From assembly GCA_026315105.1 (NCBI GenBank), contig CM048745.1:787071390-787135389 (forward strand): a DNA stretch of 64,000 bases. The letters are read 5' to 3'. Below, one piece after another: positions 11,617-22,320 of this stretch (position 1 is the stretch's first letter; the number at the start of each line of letters is the position of its first letter). Below the pieces are notes generated by a model. That model did not search any database and had not been told where the DNA came from. It was given only the letters and a program-made list of their open reading frames with translations. Source of the DNA: Locusta migratoria (taxonomy: Eukaryota; Arthropoda; Insecta; Orthoptera; Acrididae). The position numbers and the translations under genes are program-made.

Positions 11617-11676
11617 ATGTTCAAATGTTTGTAATCCTATGGGATTGATCCCATAGGATTACAAACATTTGAACAT
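11617..11676. repeat. perfect 28-bp inverted repeat with 4-base loop
   Basis: Arms 11617-11644 and 11649-11676 are exact reverse complements around the loop TTGA. Each arm is the SINE tail (ATGTTCAAATGTTTGTAATC and onward). The perfection of the arms within an eroded SINE suggests a recent or conversion-maintained hairpin. Confidence 0.95.
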
Positions 11677-11815
11677 CTGAAAATTTGGTCATCAGTCCCT
11701 AGTCTTACAACTTAGTTATAGTAACCTAAGGACAACACACACATCCATGTCGAGAGATCCGTAACATGACGCTCCAGACCGCTCGGCTACTCCCGCTCGG
11801 CAAAAGCAAGACAGA
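11617..11815 (-). mobile_element. SINE with inverted tail duplication, minus strand
   Basis: A degraded minus-strand SINE: the complement of the GATGACC block at about 11688-11705, CCTAAGGACAACACACACATCCATG, and a damaged tRNA head with GACCGCTCGGCTACTCC at about 11777-11793. The B box region is largely lost. Its tail is present twice in opposite orientation and forms a perfect hairpin (separate entry). Confidence 0.8.
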
Positions 11816-11904
11816 CAACATAAAAGTACCAACGGATTAAAATTGTTGGAGGGGTGTGTGCCTTAGATATCAACCTTAAGGTAACTACCATTAAATCAAA
11901 TGAT

Positions 11905-13490
11905 AAAAATCAGCTACTCAAATAAAACGAAAACACGCTCAGCCATAGCGGCATCGTATTCGAGGGTTAGATTGAGCGCATCGGGCAGGCGGAAGGATTG
12001 CCGCAAAGTGGCTAACAGGGGGCATTCCAGCAGCCAGGAGAGCACCACAGCGACACATGTGCCGTGCGTTAGCCATGGATGGCAATTAATCAGGTGACAG
12101 AGGACGACACAGTCCCTACGAAAAGGCTTCCATCCAGCTGTAGATACCATGGTCGCACGGAGTTTATTCGGCGTGATCGTGGTACACCATTCCGAGTTCC
12201 AAGCCTCAAAGACCATGTGGTGCAACCCCAATCGGATATCCCTTTCCAGGATACCAAGGGCGGTAGTGACCTGCTTGGCCAGATGATTGGCGTGCTCATT
12301 GCCCAGGTTGCCAAAATGGCCCGGGGTCCAAACAAAGTCTACCGTAGAGCCATACATTCCAAGGGCGAAGATGGAGCTATGAATTGATCGCACTAAAGGA
12401 TGGCTAGAAAAACACTGGTCGAGGGCTTGTACGTCACTCAGAGAGTCGCTGCAAATGACAAACGGCTTCCTGGGGCAAGCTATAGGTGTTCGAGAGCACG
12501 AAATATTGCAATCAGCTCAGCAGTAAAGACGCTGCAGTCAGCAGAAATGGAGCGCATTTCAACGGGGTCGCCGTGAACGCAGGCATACCCCACTCGGCCG
12601 TCTACAAAGCTTCATCAGTGTAGACCATTTATGCACCATATAAGCTGTTCAGAATTGCCAGAAATTTGAGATGGGGAGATAGTGGGGAAACCGACGTATT
12701 TGAATCCTGGGACAATTTCAAGTGAATCTGCTTGCGGTTGATGGAACAAGGCGGGTATTTGGTTGACAGGAGAAAGCGGGAGGGAGAGGTAGGGACTGAA
12801 GCGATGAAACCACGATCGGGAGACCCGATCTGAGTCGCCAGGATGGGAGAGAGGGTACAACAGCTACAAGGAGAAGCCTGTAGGTAGGATGGAGGGATGA
12901 GGCGTGAACATGGACAACACAGGAAGCACGAAGCTGTTGTCAGAGGAATCACATGGGAAGGTTTGTCACTGGACTCATACGGAAAGCACCTATCACCATT
13001 CAGACACCACTGTGTGGCAAAACAATTTATTTTTCCCGTCTCAGTTGCAAAATTTTGAATTTTTTAAAGGCTGATAGTTTGATAATGGACGGTAGAGTCG
13101 AAAACTGGTCTCTGACTTCAAAATTGTGCAACTGCGTCGGACAAAATAAATTGTTTTACAAAATATTCCCAGTTGCTGATCCTAAACCATCATTACGATG
13201 AATTTTCACCACTGTATAGGTTATGATCGAGGATCCACAATGCAGAAAGCTGCAGTATGTAACACCAAGCTTCCGTACTCAAGGCGGCATTGTGTGAGGG
13301 CCCTACACAGCTGCAGAAGAGTGGAGCGAGCAGATACCAAGCAGTGTAGCCCAGACAGAAAAGAATATTTAGCTGCCGCCACCATTGTTGTATCAGTTGA
13401 CGAAGATGTGGCACCCAAGTAGCTGGTCATCAAGGAGCATGCCCAAAAGGCGATGTGTCTCCCCGACGAGAAGGGATTCATCATCCACGT
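11905..13490 (-). mobile_element. 3' part of an R1/I-type LINE with RNase H, decayed
   Basis: Read from 13490 down, the post-RT linker appears first (about 13480-13220), with LLQLCRALTQCRLEYGS resembling the usual LxxLYRALIRSRLDYG block. The RNase H domain follows (about 12560-11914), with TAELIAIFRALEHL and then FVWTPGHFGNLGNEHANHLA, the expected WxPGHxGxxGNExAD-like block, and a Cys-containing C-terminal tail with WLLECPLLATLR. Stops and shifts break the frame near 12400-12500. An unrelated foldback interrupts it at about 13016-13160. LINEs with RNase H include the R1, LOA, I and Jockey groups. The exact clade is uncertain. The copy cannot be functional. Confidence 0.75.
13016..13160. mobile_element. 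small foldback element inserted in the LINE
   Basis: The left arm (about 13018-13059, AAACAATTTATTTTTCCCGT and onward) and the right arm (about 13118-13157, ending GACAAAATAAATTGTTTT) are imperfect reverse complements separated by about 58 bases. It sits between the LINE linker and RNase H regions. No coding capacity. Confidence 0.7.
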
Positions 13491-14874
13491 ATAACTATGG
13501 GTCCAGGTGAATTACCCGTTAGCGAATATGTAAGCGGAAGAGACTTTGGTGGTCCTAAGATTCACTGCGTCTACTCTAGTAACATAATTGTATTTTTATC
13601 TTAATGGTAAATTAGAATAATTTTTGTATTTTATTACAACATTGGTCTTTACTACAAAAACTCAATATTAATGTCGCCTCGTTTTTAGTAATTGGTGCAT
13701 CACAGGGTTAAGTACACTGACGAGACGCTCAATAAGTGCATAAAAAGATCGGGGTCTACTTTCCGCGTCAAATTCGGATTAAATCGCAAGATTCTGACCA
13801 TACCATTCATCGTCGTCGTGAAGGATAAGTCTGACTTTCGTGAACTGATGAGACTCACATTTTTATAAACAGGGGATGGCTTGTGATTGGCTGGATTACG
13901 TCACGGTGGAAACTGCGTATACAGAGATAGACGGTTGATATTTATAAAAATATCCGGGTTCCGATACATCGAGATTTTAAAAAAATATATAATTATTATT
14001 CCTCGATATATCTACAAAACTATTGATCGATGTACTGAGGGCAATTGGTCTATAAAAGTATTGGCTTCACATTGTAAATTAAATGCCGGTTTTACAGTTG
14101 TATATTTAAGTATTGTTAGATATTTCGTACATTAAGGAGTCAGAAGCCTATCTATTCCCATTAGAGAAATGGGACTCCGTGCAGGTGGAAAGCTTGTATT
14201 ACAATACCTACATCGTTCACTGTTGTATTATTAACTAACAACTGTGTACGTAGCGCATTTTAATGCTATATTTCATTGCATTTAGGTCTGTCGCCCCTTA
14301 TTTTCTTAATTTGTCATCGGACACAGGTCAAAATAAGCCTTTTTCACCTTGACCTAGAAAACGTCTACATATTTTACACTGCACTCGTTGCATGAAAAAA
14401 CGTACGAGTGCTCCATCGAGTATCCTCAAATCGGAAATGTTGTTGGTGAGGTTGCGCCATATGGACACTAGGCTACAGAAACACATTTGTCATGTGGTAT
14501 TAATCTTTAGAATTAAATTAAAAGAAAAACTGATCTTTATTTCTTTAAATGGTAAATCTTGTTATTCTACTCGCCTCACCAGTCCAAACGGACTGTCTTT
14601 TTTGTGGCACCTATAATTGCTTCACACAGTCAAACGGAAAGACTGGATATGGTGAAAGCTCAAAATTTAGTGAGGCTCTTTCACACACTGAAAGTTAAAT
14701 CATACTCAACTAAAATTTCAAAAGAATAATTTCAATAATTTATCGATATTTGCGATATAAATGTAATATAAAATACAAATATTGACACTCGATATAGGAA
14801 TTCCTATATCCATACATTATCGACTGCCCTACTAAATAGGTAGCGCCCTCTATGTCCAATCAATACGACCGAAT
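13491..14874. other. anonymous AT-rich DNA
   Basis: Nothing recognisable. Small open frames at 13887-14135 and 14392-14616 lack motifs and credible composition. Confidence 0.5.
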
Positions 14875-15034
14875 GAAAAGGCCATGGCACACTCGCGTGA
14901 CGTCACACATTGTAGGCCGCGAAAGAACAGCTGACTGCAAAGCCACTACGACACAGTGGTCTAGTAGCCGGCCCGGTAGCCAAGCGTTTGCGGTCTACTC
15001 TATGTGACGTCACAGGAGTGTGCCGTTGCCTTTT
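14875..15034. mobile_element. 160-bp palindromic MITE-like element
   Basis: Left arm about 14875-14925 and right arm about 14985-15034 are near-complementary. Left AAAAGGCCATGGCACACTCG pairs with right AGTGTGCCGTTGCCTTTT, and both carry TGTGACGTCACA-like TGACGTCA blocks. The centre contains a smaller CCACT/AGTGG hairpin. No open frame fits. It is probably a non-autonomous DNA element. Target duplications were not resolved. Confidence 0.75.
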
Positions 15035-16240
15035 ATTACAGTGGTGTCTATACAATGTTGCTTGCAAAGCCATCCTCGGAAACACGCAGTTATCTTCGAG
15101 TTCAAGTAATTGGGAACATGAGCAACTATTGTTTACTCTTCAAACAGAATTCTATGTTTATTCAACACTCCACCTGAGCCAACGCCTGTTTTTCTAAATA
15201 TCTGTTACGCGATGCAGCGTTCAAAATCAGTTCTTATAGACTGACCCATATAATTATGGCAGCACTTGCAAAGGAATGCTATGAATTCAGCTCACACTCA
15301 TGGCAGGATTATCTTTGACGATTCGCAACAGTCCAGCCAATCATAAGTAGCGATCGGGTAATTAGAGTGGAAGTTTCACCAGTTCACGAGAGTAAGACTA
15401 TTTCCTAAAAACAACGACGCATATAATCGTCGACAGCTTGCGATTTTATTCGCATATTTTCGCGGCGGTTAAATGGAAATCTTTTTATCCAAGTTCTCCA
15501 CCAAAAAAGAGCTGTTACTTTTTGGACACGTTCTGTACATATAAAAGAACATTTAATCGGGTGGACTGAAAAATCAACTTTCAAATATTAGAATCGACAG
15601 GTAGCATGAATCATATTATTTACAGTAATATACGTGACGTATTTTATTGCGCACAATAAACAAAACATTTATGGTATTGAAATTGCGCTTGTAAAAAGTG
15701 AATACTTGTAAGTAACGCACTGAATACGAATTATTAGTATAATACATAATTGTGACATAAAGTCACGGAGGAGGCAGGCAACCATGATTAATAACAAATG
15801 AAGTCTGCAATCAGCTTCATAGGTCACTGTATTGATAAAGGTCCCGAAGTGGTTACAATATGACATTAATTGACACGTTTCGGCCTGGGCCATCATTAGA
15901 ATCCTGTGGTTAGAAGCCACCAGTATACTAATCGTTACATGTTCTTTATGTAACATCAAGGAGCAGAGTCCTTGAGGATGGACAAAATAATTGGATCGCC
16001 AGACAATAGAATACATCATTTTGAAAGCTGCCAACATTGCTTACATGTCAGAAGTGCACGGTGGCCGCAATACACAGGTCTTGTCTAGTCACGGGGGTTA
16101 CATTCTGGTTTACGCTTCGTTCTCCTTTGATTAACATTAGCGATAAGGGAAATGCGCCATCTTTCACACTTCCAAACAAATAAACAAGTTATCCCGTTTG
16201 GAAAGGGGGGGGGATGGGCCATTTGTGACGGAAACGGCAG
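15035..16240. other. anonymous DNA
   Basis: No gene seen. A compact motif at about 15872-15900 reads on the minus strand as an (A/G)ATGATGGCCCAGGCCGAAAC hairpin motif, like those in the foldback at 10.6-11.1 kb. The 122-codon minus frame at 15669-16037 overlaps this motif and has no recognisable domain. Confidence 0.5.
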
Positions 16241-16256
16241 CACTGTTTAAGGTTTG

Positions 16257-16448
16257 AAAAATGTTCAAATGTTAGGAAATCTATGTGTATCGACTGCTTG
16301 GTCATTAGTCCCTAGCTTACAAAATATTTAAAATAAGGTAAACTAACCTAAGGACAACACATACGCCTCTACCCGAGGGAGGACTCAAACCCGCGACGGT
16401 GAACGGCCGCGCGTACCGCAGCACGGAGCCTCAGTCCACACGGCTAGT
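16257..16448 (-). mobile_element. SINE, minus strand, with imperfect TSD
   Basis: Tail AAAATGTTCAAATGTT, body CTAACCTAAGGACAACACAT, B box remnant GGAGGACTCAAACCCGCG at about 16378-16395, then the eroded tRNA head. Flanks 16241-16256 and 16449-16464 (CACTGTTTAAGGTTTG against CACAGTTTAATGTTTG) match at 14 of 16 positions. Confidence 0.88.
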
Positions 16449-16534
16449 CACAGTTTAATGTTTGTGTAAGTAAGATACCAGACTGCTCAGGTCGTCGGCA
16501 GCTAAAACTGCGCATGAATTATGCTAAGGACAGT

Positions 16535-16541
16535 ACACACA

Positions 16542-16634
<93 letters not shown>
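16535..16634. repeat. compound (AC)n(AT)n microsatellite
   Basis: About 40 bases of AC repeat with one interruption run directly into 60 bases of AT repeat. Frames through it encode only HT/YI repeats and are not genes. Confidence 0.97.
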
Positions 16635-16637
<3 letters not shown>

Positions 16638-16999
16638 AGAGAGAGGTCTCAAACTTCCTTGAGTGCCTAAAACAGCGTGGCCATCCCCGACTGGCGAAAC
16701 ATCATCGCCGAACAGCAATAGTCGTTAAAACCCGACGATAACTGACAGAGACCGAAAAATGCATTAAAGGATCGTGGTAAGAGTAAATACAATAACTGTA
16801 TAAAAAACTATACCGCACTTGACATTCACTACAGTAAAACAGTTTTGATCAAAATAGTACTATGGGAGCTTCAGAAGGCTGCCATTCATGAAAGGACTGC
16901 ACATGCGAAACCCTCAAAACGAAAGCCAACTAAAATCAGTGAAAGAAGTCGTACGTCGATCATAAAACCTGAGCACTTGATGACTCTAAGTATCTCCTC
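16635..16999. other. anonymous DNA
   Basis: No feature could be supported between the microsatellite and the next SINE. Confidence 0.5.
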
Positions 17000-17010
17000 A
17001 ATTCTTTTGA

Positions 17011-17205
17011 GCCGGCCGCGGTGGCCGAGGGGACTGAGGCGCTCCAGTCACGGTCTGCACGGTCACTACGGTCGGGGGTTCAAATGGCCCCTCGGGCATA
17101 GATACTTGTGCCGTTCTTAGTATAAAGTAGTTGATAAGTAGTTTGTAAGTTTAGGGACTGATGACCCCGTAATTAAGTCCCATAAGCTTAACAAACATTA
17201 AAAAA
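17011..17205 (+). mobile_element. SINE, plus strand, full length, 11-bp TSD
   Basis: Starts GCCGGCCGCGGTGGCCGAGG, has the box A-like TGGCCGAGGGG and B box GGGTTCAAATGGC (one substitution from the canonical form), and ends AACAAACATTAAAAAA. Perfect duplications AATTCTTTTGA at 17000-17010 and 17206-17216 fix both ends. Confidence 0.95.
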
Positions 17206-17577
17206 AATTCTTTTGATTGTCTTCATCATTAGTTCCTCCGCATTTCCAACCCTGAACTCATTTTTTCCTGAAATGTTGATAATCGACGTCTTAACCGGTA
17301 AAATATCAATTCGATATACATTACATAATACTGCTGTTAGATAGTCGATGTTAATAGTTCTTCGAGAAACGTTTTTCCGTTACTTTTTTCCATTTTATAT
17401 CCTTTCTACTTCGGCCGTCATATGTTACTTTATGATCTTAATACGGGAAGTTCTAATGCGTTATTTCCTGGGCTGATTTCCACAAAATCACCAAAATTAC
17501 GCTTCCTTGACTTTTGTTTATTTGCAGCTTATAGTCTCCTTTCAACACATTGTCTCTGCATTAAACTGTATTTTCCC

Positions 17578-17606
17578 CGTCGAAGGTTCGATTCCTCCCT
17601 CGGGCA

Positions 17607-17658
<52 letters not shown>

Positions 17659-17725
17659 TGTGTGTGTTGCCTTAGCATACGTTAACTTCAGCAGTTTGTA
17701 AGTCCAAACATTGTAACATTTGAAA
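17578..17725 (+). mobile_element. SINE fragment with internal (TG)n expansion
   Basis: Only the B box end of the tRNA head (GAAGGTTCGATTCCTCCCTCGGGCAT, about 17582-17607), a (TG)n run at 17609-17668 where other copies read TGTGTGTGTTGTCC, and the tail with CAGTTTGTAAGTC and AACATTTGAAAC remain. The microsatellite seems to have grown from the short TG tract inside the SINE. Confidence 0.75.
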
Positions 17726-18245
17726 CTGCATTTAGGCCTACTTGTCGTCTGCTGTCCCTGATAGAAACGTAATGTCAACTCCTCGTAAAGTCGTTTACTT
17801 CATAAACTCTCCGCCAGCCTTTACAGAACGTGAAGAGTTGCTGAGCCTCAGCGTGTTCCAATCCACAGTCTGCTCAGCGTGTGCGGTGCTGGTTACCTGC
17901 CTCTCGCGGTGAAAATATCGGACCGCAGCGGTGCGAGGCAGGAAATTGGGTTGGAAGATTGTGTTCGCAATCCGTTCCTCCCTAACGATGATTGGCGTAA
18001 CGAATACGGTTACCAGCGCCGACGTGGGGTCCCTGGCTGTTAGCAGATTACCGCTGTGTGTCGCAAACATCGATATTATTAGGAAGGGGGAAAAAAACTG
18101 AAAACGGCAATACAATTTCGCCAACGGCAATCTGATATTCAAGACGTGTTATAATTTCTATGGGTGTCTACTTGAGTTTTCTAAATGCGACACGTCTTTA
18201 TCTTTCATAACGCACAAAAAGCGGAAATATCACTTTTAGGATTCT
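17726..18245. other. anonymous DNA, partly GC-richer
   Basis: No recognised gene. A 115-codon minus frame (17795-18142) has no familiar domain. Composition is richer in CpG between about 17860 and 18060. Confidence 0.45.
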
Positions 18246-18420
18246 GAGGCGTCTGAAACTTCGTAGCAGATTAAAACTGCGTCCTAGATCATCACTGGAA
18301 CATATGCCTTGGTGGGCAATCACTAGACCCACTGAGCTACCTGTGCACGCCATACGATCCGTCCTCACGTCGTAAGTTCCGTCAAAACTTCGTCTTCATA
18401 CGATGAATACCGTCTACAGC
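18246..18420 (-). mobile_element. second tRNA-like repeat family, minus strand
   Basis: TGAAACTTCGTAGCAGATTA followed by AAACTGCGTCC and then a tRNA-like segment with CCCACTGAGCTACC near 18330 matches my memory of an abundant orthopteran repeat that joins a tRNA-like head to a CAGATTAAAACTG block. It is eroded, and neither end was defined. Confidence 0.55.
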
Positions 18421-19149
18421 TGTTATGCATAAAGCACAGTGAAAAGACATGAGTTAATCAAGGTACCTCGGGAGTTGGATGCAGTGATAAAGTTATCCTA
18501 ACATTTGATTCGCGGATGCTCCCTCGCCTGTATCGTACGGTAAGTCGGAGGGATGCGGGTAAATGGCGGAAGGGTATTTTCTTTGGGCCGTCTCTATATA
18601 AACTTAGAAGCAAATACAAAATTTTGTGGTAGATTTATCGTAGAAACATAATTTTCAAATGTATGATGATATGAAAAGTAGGATACACTGTCTGAAAATT
18701 GGATGTAGCAGCCTCGAATAGTCACCAAAACTATTTCAATATTGTGAATTACAAAGAAAAGAGCACCTTGTGACGAAGACAAATATTTACAAAAAACAGG
18801 TTTATCAGATGTTGCTTACTTTTATGTAGAATAAGGATTTTGAAGAGACACTGATATGAAAAATATTACAGTGCAAAACCAAAAAATACTGAGTATGAAA
18901 TTCATTGTGCGGGGCGTTTTACAATTATAAAAATGTGAATTATGCTAGCACTCTTCACTAAATACAGTAGTTTTAACAGGAATTTAAAAATACGAGCGTG
19001 GTACACAAAGTAAGTTTCATTTCTATTTCTATTCGTAGCAGACCTAATATAGCAGTTCAGAGTATGCACGGCAGTTACTCTGACTTAAGGAAAAGACATG
19101 TAGGCCATTTTAAAATCGCTGGTCCTGACGCAAGCTTTGTAGTACTTCT
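18421..19149. other. anonymous AT-rich DNA
   Basis: No gene recognised. The last part probably includes the 5' end of the mariner-like element that follows, but no inverted terminus was identified. Confidence 0.45.
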
Positions 19150-19530
19150 TTTTAATATCAGCCGTAACAGAAAATGCCGCCACGTGCGAAATCAGATCTG
19201 TGATTCGTTTTCTAAATGCAAAGAAATTTAAACCGAAGGAAATTCATCGGCAAATCTGCGAGGTTTACAGACAAAATGATTCAATGATTAGAAGATGGGA
19301 CAGACTGTTCAATGAAGGATGTGATCAACTCTTACGGAAGTTTCACTGGTACGTGTTTGATCATACTCCAAACAGCCCGGAACTCGCTCTGCGACTTTCA
19401 TTTCTTCTTTCAATTAAAATCTGTCCTTGCTTGTCAACGATGATGACGAGCTGAAAGAATATGTTACCACATGGTTAAATGCGCAAGCGACAAGCTTCTA
19501 TGAAGAACGCATTCAAAATCTTGGCCCATG
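19150..19530 (+). pseudogene. internally deleted mariner-like transposase
   Basis: The translation joins an N-terminal helix-turn-helix-like part (about 19190-19320: IRSVIRFLNAKKFKPKEIHR, then IRRWDRLFNEG) directly to a C-terminal part (about 19335-19530: FHWYVFDHTPNSPELAL, then in another frame NDDELKEYVTTWLNAQATSF). In intact mariner-family transposases (about 340 residues) these ends flank the catalytic DD(D/E) core, which is absent here. The 3' end is cut off at 19531 by a LINE in opposite orientation. The copy is inactive. Family assignment rests on remembered motif patterns. Confidence 0.7.
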
Positions 19531-20830
19531 CTACATCTACATACATACTCCGCAATTCACCGTAAGGTGCGTGGCGGAGGGTACACTGTACCACTACTAG
19601 GCATTTCCTTTCCTATTCCACTCCCAAATAGAACAAGGAAAAAGAAATTCCTACATGAACTGTACGAGCCCTTGTCTTTGTGATCGCTACGCGAAATGTA
19701 AGTAGGCAGCAGCAATATCGTACTACACTCAGCTTCAAATTGCGGCCCTCTAAATTTCCTCAACAGAAATTCACGAAAAGAACGTCGTCTTTCCTCTAGC
19801 GATCCCCAATTGAGTTGTCGGAGGATTTTCGTGACACTCGCGCATTGGTCAAACCTACCAGTAACAAACCTAGCTGCTTGCCTCTGAACTGTCTCTCTGT
19901 CTTCTTTCAAATTGATCTGCTGCGGGTCCCAAATACTTGAGCAATACTCAAGATTTGGTCGTACATGCGCTTTATACGCGGTCTCCTTTACAGGTGAAGT
20001 ACATCTTCCAAAATTCTATCAATAAACCGAAGTCGGCTGTCCGCCTTACTCACAACTGTCCTTAAATATTAGTTCTATTTCATATCGCTCTGCAATGATT
20101 GAACATCGCGACAGCATCAAGGAGGTCACTACTTATGCTGTATTCGAAGATTATGGGACTGTTTTTTTTTTTTTTTTTCCTAATCATGTGCATCACCTTA
20201 CATTGAGAGCAAGCTGCCATTCTTCGCACCAACTAGAAATTTTGTCTAAGTCATCCTGTATGCTATTATAGTCAGTTAAAGACGACACCCTGCCATACAC
20301 CACAGCATCATCAGCAAACAGCCGCAAATTACTACTTACTCTGTCCATCAGATCATTTATATAGATAGAAAATAATTGCGGTCCTATCACACTCCCCTGG
20401 AGCACGCTTTACGAAACACTCGTCTCTGATGAACACTCGCCGTCGAGAACAACGTACTGCGTTCTATTACTTAGGAAGTCTTTCAGCCAGTCACAAATAT
20501 GCGAACCTATTCCATAAGTTCGTATCTTCGTTAGCAGTCTGCAGTGTGTCACCGCGTCGAACGTTTTGAAGTCGAGAAAAACACAATCCGCCTGTTGCCC
20601 TTCATCCACGGCTCACAAGATGTCATGCGAGAAAAGGGCAAGCTGAGTTTCACATAAACTATGTTTCCTAAACCCGTGCTGATTCATAGGAAGAAACTTT
20701 TCCGTTTCAAGGAAATCTACTATATTCGAACTGAGAATATCCTCCAAAATCCTACATGAAACTGATGTCAACGATATTGGCCTGTAATTGTGTGGGTCAG
20801 TTCTATGACAAGTGCATACAATATTTCGAT
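19531..20830 (-). mobile_element. L2/CR1-type LINE, 5'-truncated, two nonsense codons
   Basis: One minus-strand frame runs through the RT: NYRPISLTSVSCRILE (about 20795), NQHGFRK, VFLDFKTFDAVTH (about 20580), LQGSVIGPQLFSIYINDL (about 20400) and LFADDAVVYG (about 20300). That frame is interrupted by only two stops, at 20613-20615 and 20409-20411. The C-terminal region (19910-19557) has VQRQAARFVTGRF and WGSLEERRRS. The 3' end has CCGCCACGCACCTTACGGTG and a GTATGTAGATGTAG tail, seen in many insect LINEs. A poly-T run (20163-20178 on the plus strand) lies inside. The endonuclease and ORF1 are missing. Confidence 0.82.
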
Positions 20831-21039
20831 AGCTATGTAGTTTAACAGTTGTAGATTTTTCTACAATAAACATTTTTTTTCTGGATCTGTACACGCATGT
20901 TTTATATAACCAAACGAGCCTTAATTTGTGGACATACCTCGTATGATTTACCTGATTGGACCCACTCTCCCCTCGTTTGGAATTGCGGGAGTTAAAATTA
21001 GCTGCGTCGGCATAACTTTTGGAAAAAAAGGTTGAGCCG

Positions 21040-21237
21040 CAGCGGAGAGGCCGAGCACAGTGAGTCGCTATGCTACGATGTACAAGTCCGTTCCCTGTCG
21101 GGGGTTCGAATCCTCCTTCGTGCATGGATGTTTGTGCCGTCTATTGTATAAGTAAGTTCATAAATAGTTTGTACGTTTAGCGACTGATGACCCAGCAGTT
21201 ACGTCCCATAAGGTTTACAACCATTTGAACATTTGAA
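21040..21237 (+). mobile_element. SINE, plus strand
   Basis: Diverged head GCCGCAGCGGAGAGGCCGAG, B box GGGGGTTCGAATCCTCC at about 21099-21115, GTTTGTGCCGTCT, the GCGACTGATGACC block and tail ACCATTTGAACATTTGAAAC. It lies just upstream (in LINE orientation) of the truncated LINE. No clear duplication. Confidence 0.85.
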
Positions 21238-21540
21238 ACAAGTCTGATCTGTGTCTCGCCGAAATGGCAAAAATAGTGACCGAAGGTCGCACGGTAATCG
21301 GTCAGTGCGCATTACCTTGTGTCAGATACAATTAGCTGCTGTCGGGGGCGCAGAACAACCAGACTGGCGACCAGTAGTGGCCAAAGTCCTTCGGATAGAA
21401 GCACGTAATCGTGTTAGAACACTGAGCTTACGATGAGCACATAAACGGCGTAATTTGGGGGCTTAGTGGAATATTTGACGTTTTCTTATGACGTTCTATC
21501 TTGTGCTAGAGTTATTCGTAGCGAATTTGATAAACTCTAC

Positions 21541-21575
21541 CGGCCGGCCGCGGTGGTCGAGGGAAACTCGACCGT
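21541..21575 (+). mobile_element. SINE head fragment
   Basis: Only the first part of the tRNA head is present (GGCCGGCCGCGGTGGTCGAG). It is followed by AAACTCGACC, which is complementary to GGTCGAG and makes a small hairpin. No body or tail follows. Confidence 0.5.
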
Positions 21576-22117
21576 GGTGTAGCCGTCCAGCAGATACAAG
21601 TAAAGCGCAGCATAGTGTATGCAAACCAAGTATAGTGGTTGAGGCAACAGTGGCCGTATAACTTATTGGCTAGTGTGCCTGATAATGAACAGAAATGGAG
21701 TAGCACTGTAGCAACAGGTAGAGGAAAGAAAAAGGAATCACCGTTTAACGTCAACAACTAAAGCCAAAGTGATGTATTACTAGGATATATAAGGTAAAAT
21801 AAACTATTCAATACAGTATCTAAAATAAACCTATTTTCTGTTCCTGAAATGGATAGAATTGTGTAATCGGGTTGCGTAACAATACAACCAATTACATTAA
21901 TTTTGAATAAGTAAGTTTTAGTTATCCCTAGATTTTTGGATATGAATATTTTAATAAACTTCAGTAACTATTTGTTACATACGTAACCACTTTTTATAAA
22001 ATCTGACTGTCAGGGAAGGAAACGCTGTCTTTTATAAATTGTTAAAACTTGAAAAAAAATACTGTAAAACTCTTAAAAAAAGCCTAATCCTCAGAAGAAA
22101 TTAAAAAATTTATAACC
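21576..22117. other. anonymous AT-rich DNA
   Basis: Nothing recognised. Confidence 0.5.
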
Positions 22118-22308
22118 TGGTGTCTAGTTTCCACTCTTCAGTCATTTTTAAACAGCGGTCAGTGGATGGATGAAATTTGATTCCCAGTTACATCATTTAA
22201 CTGACTGGCCGAAAGGTTTTAAATGATATTACTGGCAATCTCCTTTTTATCCATCCACTGAGTGTCATTTAAAAATGTCTGAAAAGTCGAAAATAGTCAC
22301 CATATCTT
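22118..22308. mobile_element. foldback element with about 85-bp arms
   Basis: Left arm about 22118-22203 and right arm about 22220-22308 are imperfect reverse complements. TCAGTGGATGGATGAAA (left) is answered by TTTTTATCCATCCACTGA (right), CAGTCATTTTTAAACA by ATTTAAAAATGTCTG, and CATCATTTAA by TTAAATGATAT. The spacer is very short. No coding capacity. Confidence 0.78.
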
Positions 22309-22320
22309 TTTTTTATTAAC

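Noticed and set aside
16514..16741. Repeat proteins of HT/YI and VC residues over dinucleotide tracts
   Set aside because: These are translations of microsatellites, without flanking coding sequence.
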